64,000 nt of DNA from Tetradesmus obliquus. Taxonomy: Eukaryota > Chlorophyta > Chlorophyceae > Sphaeropleales > Scenedesmaceae. Below, piece by piece: positions 47,101 to 59,488 of this stretch; position 1 is the stretch's first letter; each line of letters opens with the position of its first letter. The stretch spans positions 3,162,001 through 3,226,000 of the forward strand of contig CP126203.1 in the NCBI GenBank assembly GCA_030272155.1. Reading direction: 5' to 3'. The notes beneath the pieces are model-generated. The model searched no databases. It was not told the DNA's origin and saw only the letters and a list, made by a program, of their open reading frames with translations. The position numbers and the translations under genes are program-made.

Positions 47101-50100
47101 AAGGTAGTCCGGCAGCATTGCAAAGATATAGGACGTCTCATTTTACAAGGCGTGTCATTGCTTGTGACTGTTCTCTGCGTCCCCTTTTGACACATCTGGC
47201 ACTGCTACTGCTGTGCTGCTGCACTTGCAGGGCACCTGGACCGTCGCCTTCCAGAGCAGCATGGATGCGCTGCGCTTTACGCATGCAGCGCAGATGATGC
47301 TGATGCAGACGCACTGGCCACCGTGTGCTCATGAGTACTGCGGCCTGTCGCTGCCGAGTGCTGACGGCCGCATGCTGTTCCAGGGCCCGCGCGTGTGCAT
47401 GGCCGTGCACGAAGCATCAGAGTACCTGGTGCGTGCTGGTTGCTGGGACGGTGCATGCATAGGTTGCTGCATTTGAGTTCATCCTGTCCTGCACGCGCCT
47501 GTGCATGTTCTGGTGCATGAAGGATGGCGACAATGATTTGTGACATAACTAGACATAACACGCTGCAGCCAGTCCACAACTGTTCCAACCCCCACGGCGG
47601 TCCCACTACTCTGCCGCTTTCCATTCATCTTCCCTCCGCCTGTCACTACAGGTCAGCGAGGACGAGTCGATTGGCGCTGACGTGCCGCGCAAGGTCATGT
47701 CCTTCGCAGGCCCTGGCGTCACGCTGCCCATCCTGCTCACATACGCTGGCAGGGGTGGCCAGGTCATCCTGTCAGAGCGTGCATGGGATGCTGTGAAGCC
47801 AGTCGTCACACAGCACCCTGGAGCACACACAGTGATCAGCTTGGGCACTCACGTGGTGTCAACAGACTACCCTGTGCCAATGCTGCTGGTAGGCCCAACA
47901 CACTGCCCTGACATGCGGCAGCAGCAGCATCATACGCCATGAACTTGCCCTGTTTGCTTCCTGTGTTTGCTCCTATCCACATCTTCAACAGCACAACGGG
48001 CGGCTCTGAAGTCTGCTATCTGCAATGCTCCATTTCATGTGCTTTGCAGATGGAGGTGATGCCCAACTTGCTGGCCAAGCGCACCTTCCACCCTGTGATG
48101 ACCAAGAAGCTGGTGGAGCCAGGATACAGGGAGGCGCCAGACTCCAGGGACCCCATGACGATTGTGTTCGTCAAGGTACGGAATGGGCGTGTACCTCGCG
48201 CACATCTGTACAGAGTAGTAGAGCATGCTGTATGTTTAGCACAGGCATGCACGCAAAGGATCAGCTTGTGTACAGCATGTGCACATATGTATAGACAGCT
48301 GATCGCTTGCACTTGCTGTATGTTGTTGCTGCCACTGCTGTGTGCACTGCCAGGTGTCCAAGCCGGCCGAGGTGGCGCATGCTGAGAAGGGCGACACTGC
48401 TGGCAACGCTCATATGCGGGATGAAGACATCACAATGACCATACAGGCGTTCCAGGTGTTGTCTCGCTGACTGTCAAAGATGCTGTCAGCATGCAATGCT
48501 GCGCTTAGAATGCGCATACCTCTGCCACTCTGTATAGCACAGCACACCATACACAGCATGGGTGCAGCTCATTGACCAGCACCTGAAAGCTGTTGCTGCT
48601 GTTGCGGTTGCTGCAGATCTCTGTGAGCATGTACACCACCACTGCCCGCAAGCTGCTGCGCAAGTACGATGGCTACGAGTGCAAGGAGCCTGAGCCTGGG
48701 AAGTTCACACTGGCCTTCAAGTAAGTGATGCTTTGTGCAGGCCAACCGATTAAAGTCAGCTCTGCCAGCACGTCTGCAGCTGGCAGCATACTTCTGCACT
48801 GTGTCTGTCTCAAAGATGCTGATGCGCAAACTGCACTAGTGCGCACACACACACATGCGTTGGACACATGTATAGTGGACATCTCTTGACAAGGCCGTGC
48901 TGCACGTGTCGCGCTATCTGCTGTTTGCCTGTAGGGAGCTGGAGGATGCCATCACTTGGGCTTGCCATCTGCAGGAGGAGCTCATGTACCTGTCATGGCC
49001 CTCACACCTGCTGAGCATGCAGGAGTGTAGGTGAGTCTTTGAGGTGTGGCATTTCGGGCTCAGTAGCTGCCAGCTCCAGAGCAGCATTTTACTGCTGGTG
49101 ACAGCTTCGGTGCAAACCATACCCACAATCCTGCTTGTTGACATGTTCGCGCGCTGGATGAACTGCAGGGAGCAGCACGATGCCGATGGCAGGCTCATCT
49201 GGCGCGGCCTGCGCGTGCGCGTGGGCATGTCTTACGGCTTTGTCAACAACAAGAAGCCACTCAACACGGGCAGGGCAGACTACTTTGGCGTGCTGCCGAA
49301 TGGTGCTGCGCGGGTGTCAGCGCTGGCGGCGCCCGGCCAGGTGCGTTGTTATGCTGAGTATCTGGGCAGGATGCGCACTGTTGACAGAGTAGCGTGCACG
49401 TGCTTGCATATTGGCGGATTTGCACAGGACACTGCAGGTATGTCATGCAAAGTTTGTTTGCGTGCCGTGTTTTGAGCAGTGCATGTGGACAGTTAGCGGA
49501 TGCATGCGCTCAAATGATCTTACGCAATGGTGCCGCTTTGCTATACAACGTGCTGTACTGGTGCTAACTGCTGCTAACACACTTGTCGCGGTGTGTGTGC
49601 CCTGCATTGCGCCTTTGGGATGCTGTCCGCCGCCTGCAGGTGCTCGTAGAGGCCCAGAACCCTCCGCTGCAGAGGGGCAAGGGCGATGTGCTGCTCAAGA
49701 ACGTGGGTGAGACGCAGCTGTACATGCGCGGCTTGCCGGCAGAGAGGAGCAAGGACAAGGAGAAAAAGGCCCTGCAGGCACAGGATGAGGAGTTCAAGGC
49801 TCTTACGCCTGAGGAGCAGGAGGCTCGTGCCGTCAATGTGAGGGCAGTTGGGTACTATGTGCTCAGGTGAGCCTGCCAGCAGGGCAGTCACTGCTGGCGT
49901 GTGTCTGTTTGTTCCCGGTCAGTGCCACAGCCGGCAGCTCGAGACAAATGTCTGCAACCGATGGCTTTTGCAGCACATCCTACTCAGCACCAAAACTATT
50001 TGTTCACAACGCCGATGTATCAAACTGATGTTTCAACAACCCTGCAGGGGCTTGGACAACCCGCGGCTGGTGTACGAGGCACACAGCTGGCGCCTGCAGG

Positions 50101-53100
50101 GGCGGCCCCTCAAGCCTTGTGGCGAGATGTTTGCACCGCCCACAGGCGTGTGCGGCCCCGGCGGGCTCAAGGACAGCTCCATCAACAGCAGGATGAGCAG
50201 CTTGCGCAGTAAGGTGCCCTGGATAAGGAAGAGCCCCTCGCAGCGCAGCAGCGGCAGCAGCAGCAGCCTGGCATCACAAGCATTTCAGCAGCAGCAGAAG
50301 CAGCTGATTAAGCTGGCACAGGGTGGGCCCCAGAGCGGCATGTGTAAAAGTCACTTGGCTGGCGGCGCTGCTCAGGCAGGGTCGTTTGGCCTTGGTGCAT
50401 CTGCAGCTGCTGGAGGCACTGCTGCAGCAAGCGGAGCTGCTTCAGCAGCCAACAGCAGCCCCAGGGACTTGGCAAGCGAGTCTCCTGGCTTCTTCAGCTA
50501 TACAAGCGGGCATGCCGTGTACAGCCAAGGCAGCTGCAGCAGCAGGCTGCAGCACCTGCTGCCGCACAGCAGCAGCTTGCTGTCAGTAGCATCTGGGTCT
50601 GATGCTGCTGCGCTGCAGTATTTCGATGGCAGCAGCCCTGCAGAGGGGCCTGATGGTAGGCGGACGCGCAGCTGGGTGTGTGGGCAGCGGCCACAGCTGG
50701 CTGGCAGCAGGCCGCAAGTGGAGGGACAGGTGAGAGCTGACTTGCGGTTAGTCGGGATATGCCAGTTTGTACTAGTGTTGTTATGCTACAGGTTACTGAG
50801 GAGTGCTGCATCGGAGACAGGAGCAGAGGCAGCAGCTGCACTGATGTGGTGCTGCCCATGCTCCCAGCATAAGAGGTATATTACACTGGGGCTGCGTTAA
50901 CGATATACGCGCGGTTAAAGTCTATTACACTGGGATGCGGTGTTGCAGCGTAAACGACATCCAGGCATGCAAACTTATTGTTTTTGATATAGATAAACGG
51001 TTGCGTTTTGTGTTACGCGGCAGTCTGCAGCTTTTACCGGTTTGCTGTCGATCGCAGCACTGCACACGTGGTCTTGACACAGCCCATGAGCGGATCGACC
51101 AGCCAAAACTCACCAAAATCAACATTTATCAACCTAGAAGTTGATCTCGATTGCGCGGGGGGACGCGTTCACGCCTGTGTTGATAAACGCAGCAAAAAGT
51201 CGTTTTGGCAACACCTGTTTCAGCTGCGTTTTAGGGTTCGAAAGCAACACCCCAGAACTTCACCTATCCCAAGCCGATTCATTGCGTTTAACACTCAAAC
51301 AAAAGCGTATATACATATACTTTTATTTTATGTTGGTTTTGCAGCCTAATCCACCCAAAACATTTTGCGTCAAAATTTTTGACGTTGACGCAGCCCCAGT
51401 GTAATATACCTCTAAGGTCCTGTATACACAACAACAACCACTCAACAGTACTGCGGCACGTGGCAACGCATATTCTTTCAGCAGCTTTGTAGTGGCAGTA
51501 ATCATTCATGCATGCCTGACAACGATGCAACGCATTGTGTTCTGTTGTTGTTACATTGTCCTGCAGCACCTGCACCGTGGCGGCTCTCAGGAGATGGGGC
51601 CGATAGCAGCACGCAGTGCACACTCGGAGCTCATGGGCAGACAGGCAGCTGCAGCAGCTGCACGCTACAGCCTCAACAGCTCATCTCTGCATGCACGCGA
51701 GCTGGCTGGCAGTGCCAGCCAAGCACCGCAGCAGGGAGGCAGCAGCTTGTCACGGGGCGGCTCTGGCATGAGCACAATGTACGACCAGTTCCTTGGTCCT
51801 GTCAACATACCCCCCATCCAGACAGCAGTTTCACCTCCAGGTGGGCACGTGTGCTGAGTTGCACAGCAGCATCTGTACCTGGCCTGTTCTTCTGCTCAAT
51901 GCCCATGTTGCTGCACTGCACAGGTGACAGATGTCAGCAAGCCTGCATATCTACAGGCACACATGAATTATGCCGACATAGTAAGCTGGCAGGGTATAAA
52001 GCAGGGCCATGGCAAACTCCTAATGACGTTCAAGATGTTGAAGAATTTGGCCTGCTGTGTTGCAGGCGGCGGCGATTGGACGGAGACGCCAAGCAGCATG
52101 AATGGCAGCCCTACCCCCATGAGCCCCTACACAGATGGCAGCCACTGCAGCCCCATGGCAGTCTCCTCGCCAGCATCTGCAGCGCTGCTGCCGCAGCAGC
52201 AGCACCAGCAGGCCGTGCAGCAGAGCCTGCTGCGCAACTTGCGCATCAGCGCATCAGGCGAACTCACTACAAGTGGAGGTGGCGGTGTTGCAGGCAGCTG
52301 GCAGCCGATCAACAGCAGTCCACCAGGCAGCACTAGTGCCAGCTGCGACACGCTGTCACTATCGCTGACAAGTTTGGATCCTGGCGCGCTCAGCACTGCG
52401 CACTCGCAGCTGCTGAGTCAGCAGCAGGCAGCGCAGGCCAACATGGAGCAGATGGTGACCGGCCTGCGCGCTGGAGGCAGTGAGCTGTCATTCAGCTCGA
52501 GCTTTGATGGGAAGGGCGGCGTCAAGGGGCTGCTGTCGGCTGGCGTGTCATTCCTAGCAGGTGGGTGCTGGAAATTGCAGCGCCTACATGCTCGGTATTC
52601 ATGGTGTGGCTATGATCGGTTATGCATGTTTCTGAGCTCTGCCCACGGCAGGCTTGCAAACATCTCATCACCGCGTTTAGCTGTTTTGCTCGTACTGCTA
52701 ACTTGAATGTTGCGCTTGCTGCTCGTTATGCATGTAGGCGGTGCAGCAGCACCTCCAGAGCAGGGTGGGCTGCAGACCCTCCTGAAGAAGCCGATTGCAC
52801 TGCTAGACACCTTCACGCGCAGGCGCAGCGGCCACAGCAGCAACGCAGGCATGCGGCCAAGTGACAGCAATGCTGCCGGCGGTGCAAGCCAGTGTGTGGA
52901 GGAGGTAGCTGGAAGCCTGGACACGCAGCTTGCCGCAGCACACCGGCAGAATGGCATGGTGCCAAGTGGCAGCCTGCCAGTGACACCTGGCAGTGTCCAC
53001 AGCGCGGGCTCATGGGGGGTGAGCACGACCTCCAAGGCAGCGACTGTCCACAAGTTTGGTTAAAATGTCGGCTTCTGAGTGTATGCGCAAGGCTGTGTGT

Positions 53101-55518
53101 GTCTAGTTAGCGTCTCTCCAGTGTGCGCCATCTCTGGCTGTTGAAGACGGCGGAACCAGATGACTCCACGTGTCATGTTGCGCTGACTGCTATTGCCGTT
53201 GCTCCTGCTGCTGCAATGGTGCTGTATTCGTGCAGGGCCGGGGCACGCACAGCAGTAGTGCGCTGCCAAGCCCAGGCACTGTCTTTGCCAACGACATCGC
53301 CCAGACCTTTGTCAACCAGCGACACAACAGTGTCACCTCAGCGCAGGCGCTGGCTGCGCCATGGGGCCACCGGGCAGCGCTCAGCTCAAACAACGGCAAC
53401 CACAGCAGCCCTCTGCCGCCAGGCAGTGTCGGCAGTCCACAGCAGCCTGGGCATGGCATGGCAGGCAGCCAAGGCGGCAGCTTCACTTACGCTGCCAGCA
53501 GCTACAGCCCCCAGCATTTCCAGCATGGCGCGTTTGGAGGCTGGCAGCAGCAACAGCAGCTGCTGATAGACAGCCAACAGCAGCTGATAGACAGCCAGCA
53601 GCTGTTGCTGCTTCGACAGCAGCATGAGGGCAACACAGACGCAGCAGCAGCAGCACAAGCACAGCGGGAGATGCTTGTGGCATCGGCTGCTGGCGCTGCT
53701 GGGTTGCCTGCCATGGGCTGCAACGGCTATGGTGACATGCTCGGCTTTGAGCCTTCGCTCAATGGAGGCGCAATCGAGGCGCTTGCTGGCAGCGCTGGCT
53801 ATGGCACGATTGAGGGCGCAGCAGCGCTCATGAGCAGTGGAGCAGAAGGGGATGCAATGGATGCCAGCAGCATCAATGTGGAGTTCAGCTTGGGGATGAG
53901 CAGTAGGGCAGCAGCTGCTGCTGCTGCTGGCCACGGTGCTGGCAGTCCTGTGCCCACCATGCAGCGAGGTGGTGCTCGCAGTATCAGCCCAGATGCTGCT
54001 GCACTTGCAGCCAGCCAGGTGCACCGCAACATGTGGGCCAGCTTTGAAGCAAACCGGATGCAGCAGCTGGCAGAGCAACAGCAGCAGCTGGGGCAGATGC
54101 AGCACGACATGCAGCAGTTGCAGGTGCAGCAGCAAGTGCAGCAGATGCGGCTGCAGCAGCAGATGCAGCAGGAGGCCTTATTGCACGGCAGCAGCAGCTT
54201 CTCAGCTGCTGCTGCTGAGCTGGCTGCCAGAGAACAGGCCTTTGCTGCTGCAGCTGCTGCAGCATCCAGGCGGTACGAGCAGGATGCGCGTGTGCAGTCC
54301 CCTGTACCTGAGTCATACTGGACAGCGCCTGTGGACTCTCAGCTTGTGCTGCAGCAGCTGGCTAACAGGCCAGATGCTGCAGCAGTGGCAGTGAGGGCTG
54401 CAGCAGCATCTGGCACTCCATTCACACAGCCTGGAGATGCAGCCCTGCCAGCGCCACAGCAGTTCAAGCTGCACATGTCGGCCCAGGAGCAGGCAGCTGC
54501 AGCAGCGCTGCTGGCAGCAGGTGCAGGAGGTGCCAGTGTAGAGGTGGTTGGGTCGCTGCGTCCGCCTGAGCTGTCGCAGCCATGGCTCAGCAGCTGGGAT
54601 GTGCAGAATGGGGGTGCGCCAGCAGCTTACCTTCCTCAGCAGTATGCTGGCCTTGTGCAGCAGCAGCATGAGATGAGGGACAAGGAGGAGCTGACTGCAT
54701 ATGGAGGCATCTGGACAAAGCAGCTCTCGCAACAGCACCAGCAGCTTCAAGGTGACCTGGCAGGGCAGCAGCAGCAGCAGCGCAGTGGAAGCACCAGTGT
54801 TGCCAGCAAGCCGCAACTGCAGCACTCCAATGGCAGCAGCGCTGCAGTGACCCCCAGGAGCCCAATCAGGGCTGAGCATGAAGGCGCAACAACACAGCAG
54901 CAGCTGCAGGCGCAGGCACAGGTGCTGTCTCAGCACTTGACGCAGCGCAGCCATGACATGCTGCAGGACCTGCGGCAGCTTGCACCCCTGTTGCAGCCGC
55001 TGGCAGTGCAGCAGCTGTCAGCACCGTCCCAGCAGCAGCAGCAGCAGATGGTACTTGAAGGCAGGATCCAAAGCATGAGTATGGGCCGGCTCAGTCCCTT
55101 GGGAGATGTGGCCAGAAGCTGCTACGGCAGCATCAAGCCAGCCACCCTTGTTGATGCTGCTGCAGGTGCTGCAGCCCATCCTACTCCTGCCCTTGAGCAG
55201 CAGCAGCAAGTAACTGTAGCAGCCAGGGCTGCAGCTGCTTTGCGAGGTGAGCGACTGCCGCTGCCAGCAGAGCAGCAGCAGCCAGCAAATCTAGACATGG
55301 CTGCAGCAGGGTGCAGTGAAGGGGCTTCCTCTAGCTCTGGCTCCTGTCAGCCATCATCGCAGAGCCCGCGCAGCAATGGATGCGATGAGCAGACTGCCGT
55401 GCACCAGGGTGGCAGCCGGTGCACGGCAGGCTGTGCGCTGGATGGTATCCCAGAGCAGCAGGGGCTTGAGGGCAGGAGCAGTGACGCTGCTGATGGCAGC
55501 GGCGCACCTGCACAGTAG
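41141..55518 (+). CDS. LRR receptor with three class III nucleotidyl-cyclase homology domains
   Basis: Twenty-seven exons: 41141-41634, 42004-42218, 42460-42607, 42854-43070, 43289-43446, 43669-43786, 44023-44145, 44655-44725, 44889-45033, 45205-45396, 45548-45752, 45984-46168, 46350-46550, 46792-47010, 47231-47428, 47652-47888, 48050-48175, 48354-48455, 48617-48720, 48935-49030, 49169-49340, 49640-49866, 50048-50729, 51567-51840, 52066-52560, 52738-53018, 53236-55518. They sum to 2,655 codons plus stop with every junction in phase. Order: signal peptide (WLLLMLMLAALLAPASA), plant-type LRR N-cap (DPCAGGWPGVIC), about three LRRs, two FnIII-like repeats (VVAYNAAGP, VTAINAAGL), TM helix at about 523-545, cyclase domain 1 with FVFTDIESS (Asp610) and EGDSF (Asp653), degenerate domain 2, domain 3 with DYFGVLPNGAAR (Asp1222, Asn1229, Arg1233), then a 1,300-residue Gln/Ala/Ser-rich tail. 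Class III cyclases make cAMP or cGMP; ligand-controlled signalling is inference. The ATG at 41168 is an alternative start. Intron 7 is GC-AG. Confidence 0.88.
44344..44481. repeat. 58-bp direct repeat in a cyclase intron
   Basis: CACGATTTGCACTGAATGTG and the following bases to AATTCAAAGTCA occur at 44344-44401 and 44424-44481 with one mismatch, an 80-base period. Confidence 0.92.
50873..51412. mobile_element. Harbinger-like MITE in cyclase intron 23
   Basis: The ends are inverted repeats of about 29 bases: GAGGTATATTACACTGGG... at 50873 and its reverse complement ending at 51412, with one or two mismatches. Both ends are flanked by TAA (50870-50872 and 51413-51415), the 3-bp TWA target duplication typical of PIF/Harbinger elements. 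A second copy of the terminal motif (TATTACACTGGGATGCGG) lies just inside the left end. At 540 bases and without a transposase frame it is non-autonomous. It accounts for most of this unusually long (837-base) intron. Confidence 0.82.
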
Positions 55519-57330
55519 GGGCGCACGGTGGCGGCAGTGTCTATTGATTGGAAGCTAGTGTGGTACATGGGTACAAGTCGTATTTCATGCAGCAGGCACC
55601 GTAGGTCAACTTTGATTTTCATCTAATTGGGGGAAGCCGGTCACTTCATTGCGCTGTGCGGATGTGTTTGCACCGAAGCACTTGTGACCTTGAACACGCT
55701 GAGCAGTGAAATAGAAGCCCTTATCTAATGCATGCATGGTTCTGAAGTACTGGCTGAATGCAAGCAGCAGACACTCTTGCAGCTTATGGCGCCATACCGC
55801 GGCAGCTTCTCATGCAATGCTGTGTACCTTTTCAGTTTAACCGTACCTTCCAGCTTTGATCTGTGCCTGTGTTGCTTTCAGCATGTTTTTGCTAAGTGGC
55901 CCTGTGTCACGTCAATCACCAGCTTTGCCTCTTATGGGCATTACGCCCTTGACAACCTGAGCTGCACTGAAAACGTGCAGAAGCGTCCACATGCAATATT
56001 GGGCTGCTCCCGCAAACTGATTGGACAGTCATGCTAGGAGGTATTGATGTGTTTATGTATGTGCGTACGCTGTGGCACCACGGGACCGGGCAATAACAAA
56101 TTGCCGCGGCTGCATGGTGGCGCAGTGCGTGTTGCTGTCCTGTGGAGGGCGTTTTCCATTCCTGGTGGACAGTGCCATGTCAATGCTGACAGCGTGCAGC
56201 CAAGCAGCCGCCATCTTGTACTGCTTCACGCGAGAGGTGCAGCCACGCACCACGTTGCAAACAGTGAAGGAGCCAGGGCTGGCTTGTGGATACTATACAA
56301 CATGGGTTAATGCACGGCACCACTGCATGTTTTTGTTAGGCCGCATAGGCTGCCAGCCCAGGGCAGTGCCCTCTGCGCTGGGGCACTACTTGTTTCAAGA
56401 TCTAGGCACCAAGATGCAGCAGGCTGCGCGCTTCATCACCAACTTGCTGTCTCTGGGTGCTTGCAGTTACCTTGCCTTTGGAGCTATCCTTGCTAGGATG
56501 CACTTGTGGCTGCTGGTGTACCATTGTGGTGTTCTTTTGTGGGGGGTGCCCCACACTGTGAGGCACAAATGGCATTTGTGCACAACTGCGCTGATACTCA
56601 GATTTTCATGGCATGGGTAATGCCGTCCACGGGTAACGCCCTCATTGAAACAGCCAAACAATCCTCATCGAGCAGTGTTGCCGAATGACGGCATGTTACA
56701 ACATACCAGAAGTGTCCAGTCAGCCCCAAGGTTGACACGCAAGTTGACCTGGCTTTCAAATGCTTGAGCAGACTACACATGCACGCAGCAGCTACCTGTA
56801 TGGGCTGTATCAGTGCTGTTGTATGCATGCACAACGCTCAAGGCCAGTCAGGGGGTGCTTGATGCTGAGGTGCTGCACGCTCAAGCGCACGCTGCATGGC
56901 TGCACTGTGGCAGCAGCAGCATCTGTGGCAGCACAGCAGATGCTTTTACTACGTGCAGAGCAGCAGTGCTGCCATAACAGCTCAAAGTTTGAATTGACGC
57001 ATATTGGAGTTCCTCGGTCTCCCGAACACGGCCACAACAGGCAATCAGGACATCCCTGAAGCACGTACTGCTGTTACATGGACCATGACTCTCTGTCAGC
57101 TGCATAAAGCGTAAATATAGCGTCAAACTAAATGTTAGATGGTTTCTGTTTCTTCCGACCTCTGCGCGGTTCTGGGGTCAAAACCTGGGTCCGCATGTTG
57201 GATGCCGTGCTCGCCTAGATATGCAGAGTCGGCCTCAGATCGCCTCCTCAACGTCTTTATTCAGAGCTGTTCGCTGTATTTCAAGTTTGTCAACCTGCTC
57301 TCTGCACCCATTGTTGACAAGTCCAGCATC
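55519..57330. other. Intergenic, cyclase 3' flank and H1 promoter
   Basis: No supportable gene. The longest plus frame (56072-56620) lacks an ATG at its start and shows no domain. The stretch just before 57331 should hold the histone H1 promoter and leader. Confidence 0.5.
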
Positions 57331-59488
57331 ATGTCTGACGCCGCTGCACCCAAGGAGAAGAAGCCAAGGGCTCCAAAGAAGCCCGCGGAGCACCCTCCAT
57401 TCAAGACGATGATTGTGGAGGCCATTGCCACGCTCAAGGAGGTACGCACTGACTGACTCGGCCCCCGCTAGCAGGCAGCTCAGCCCCTGTAAGCTCCTAG
57501 GATGAATGCCATGCAGCAGTGTAAGCCCTTAGGACGGCATAGCATGCGTCGTCTTGGCCTGCCCACGCTGCTGAACGGTGCCCAAAGCACCTGAAGGAAA
57601 GCGGCTGTTTCTCCCAGCCAGCAGCCGCTGAGCTTGCAAATTGTGCAGAGCTTTGTTCATTTGCATCTTCCGCTTCTTCCGAGCGTGTTGGGGCAGCCTG
57701 CAGCAGCTGGAGCAGGCAACACGGGCAGTCTCGAAGGCCGGTGTCTGGGCAGGGAACACGTTTCAGTCGGTGCCCCCAAATTTTGCTAAGGTGTTTTGCC
57801 CCTCCAGGAGGCCTCTCAGAGCGCAGGAACATGTTAAACACTTAGAGCAGATGCCTAATATTTATTACAGCAGCTCCACGGGTTTCTAGGAGGCCTGATC
57901 GTTGAGCAGCGAGCGCAGCATATGGACCGTTTTGTCCACCCCTCCCACCCTCGAGACCCTAACTTACCTGTCTTGTGGGCTTTGATCTGGTTTGTTGCTT
58001 CTTCATGAATGTTTGCAGGCCTGTTGCGGCTGAGTTGAGGGTCAGCCGTTGGGGCTGCAGGTTGAGCCCCTTGGAGAGGCTGATTCTTTACCTCAGCTTC
58101 TGCTGTCTGCAACAGCATAAGCAAAGCTCCTCTGCCACTATCTTCCCCGCAGCAATGAGCTGTGTTTCACCAGCAGTTGCTTGTGTGCCCTTAGTTCAAC
58201 GACGAATGTGCTGCTGCCCCTGCATTGTTGATTTCCCCTGCCGCATGGCTGCACCTGCAGCGTGGTGGCAGCTCCCTGCCTGCCATCAAGAAGGTCATTG
58301 GCGACAAGTACAAGGGCAAGCTGCCCACTGGCTGGGAGCGCATGACCTCCCAGCAGGCCAAGCGCCTGTCTGACAAGGGCGAGCTGGTCAAGGTCAAGGC
58401 CTCATACAAGCTGGGCGAGGTGCGGCACGCTGTTGATCGAGATACAATGTTGCAGTTTGTTTGCCAGGGTTTTCTGTATGCTGATGCTTGCTGCTCCTGC
58501 TTATGTGACACAGTTTCAGTTGCTGCACCTCTTGTCGTTGTTGCCTGATGGTTGTGCTCCGCACCTCTGCTGGTGCCTCAGTTTACATGTTGACTGTTTT
58601 ATGGTTCATCATGGTTCATTATCACAGACAACTGCTGACAGCTCATGCTGCTGCGCTGCAGGAGCTGAAGAAGAAGCCCAAGGCCAAGAAGGAGAAGAAG
58701 CCCAAGGCTGAGGGCGCGAAGAAGGCCGCCAAGCCCAAGTCAGACAAGCCCAAGAAGCCCAAGGCCAAGAAGGAGAAGGAGGGTGAGTGCAGCTGACCCT
58801 GTGTTGCAGCAGCAGCAGCTGTTTCAGCCCAGCTGGCAGGGTGGTTGTTGAGGCTCTTGCAGGAGCTTGGATGCTTTTTCTACGGGCGCATGCTTGTTTG
58901 CTTTCATTGAAGGCTGCAAATGTAGTGTTGCTGCACCTATCATGCACAGCTGTCATGAACTTACAGCCCACACTGCTGTTGCACCTGCCACTGCAGGCGA
59001 GAAGAAGAAGAAGGCTGCACCCAAGCCCAAGGCTGCAGGCGTGAAGAAGGCAGCGCCCAAGAAGGCCAAGGCCGACAAGCCCAAGAAGGCTGGTGAGCAC
59101 ACCCTGCTTGAGCTGGCTCCCATGCGTGTACTGCTGCTGCGCCCCATGCGTGGGTCCACACATGACGCATGGCTATCAACCAGCACAGCTGTTTTGATTT
59201 GTGTTGTTGTGCCTAACAGCCATCAGGATGCAAGCACCTGCAGTGCAACAGCAGTACCCTGTGCAGCCGTTACACGAGGCTTGCATGTTGTACTAGCCTG
59301 TCCTCCTCACTCATCGTCATCTGCCGCTGCTTGCCTGCTGAACCACTGCAGCTGAGAAGAAGCCCGCCAAGGCCAAGGCCCCCAAGGCCAAGGCAGAGAA
59401 GAAGAAGCCCGCTGCCAAGCCTAAGGCAGCCAAGCCCAAGGCTGCTGCCAAGCCCAAGGCCGCTAAGCCCAAGGCTGCCAAGGCCTAA
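57331..59488 (+). CDS. Linker histone H1
   Basis: Exons 57331-57441, 58261-58419, 58662-58782, 58997-59092, 59352-59488; 207 residues, all phases agree. The N-tail (MSDAAAPKEKKPRAPKKPA) leads into the winged-helix H1/H5 globular domain (HPPFKTMIVEAIATLKE, GSSLPAIKKVIGDKY, QAKRLSDKGELVKVKASYKL), split by a long first intron. Exons 3-5 code for a Lys/Ala/Pro tail of repeated KPKA/KAAK units. The family binds nucleosomal linker DNA and compacts chromatin in the nucleus. Having introns fits plant and algal H1 rather than animal replication-dependent H1. TGTAA at 59893-59897 is a possible poly(A) signal. Confidence 0.95.

Noticed and set aside
56072..56620. 182-residue plus-strand open frame after the cyclase gene
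   Set aside because: It has no ATG at its start, no recognisable domain and Cys/Trp/His-rich composition typical of chance frames here.
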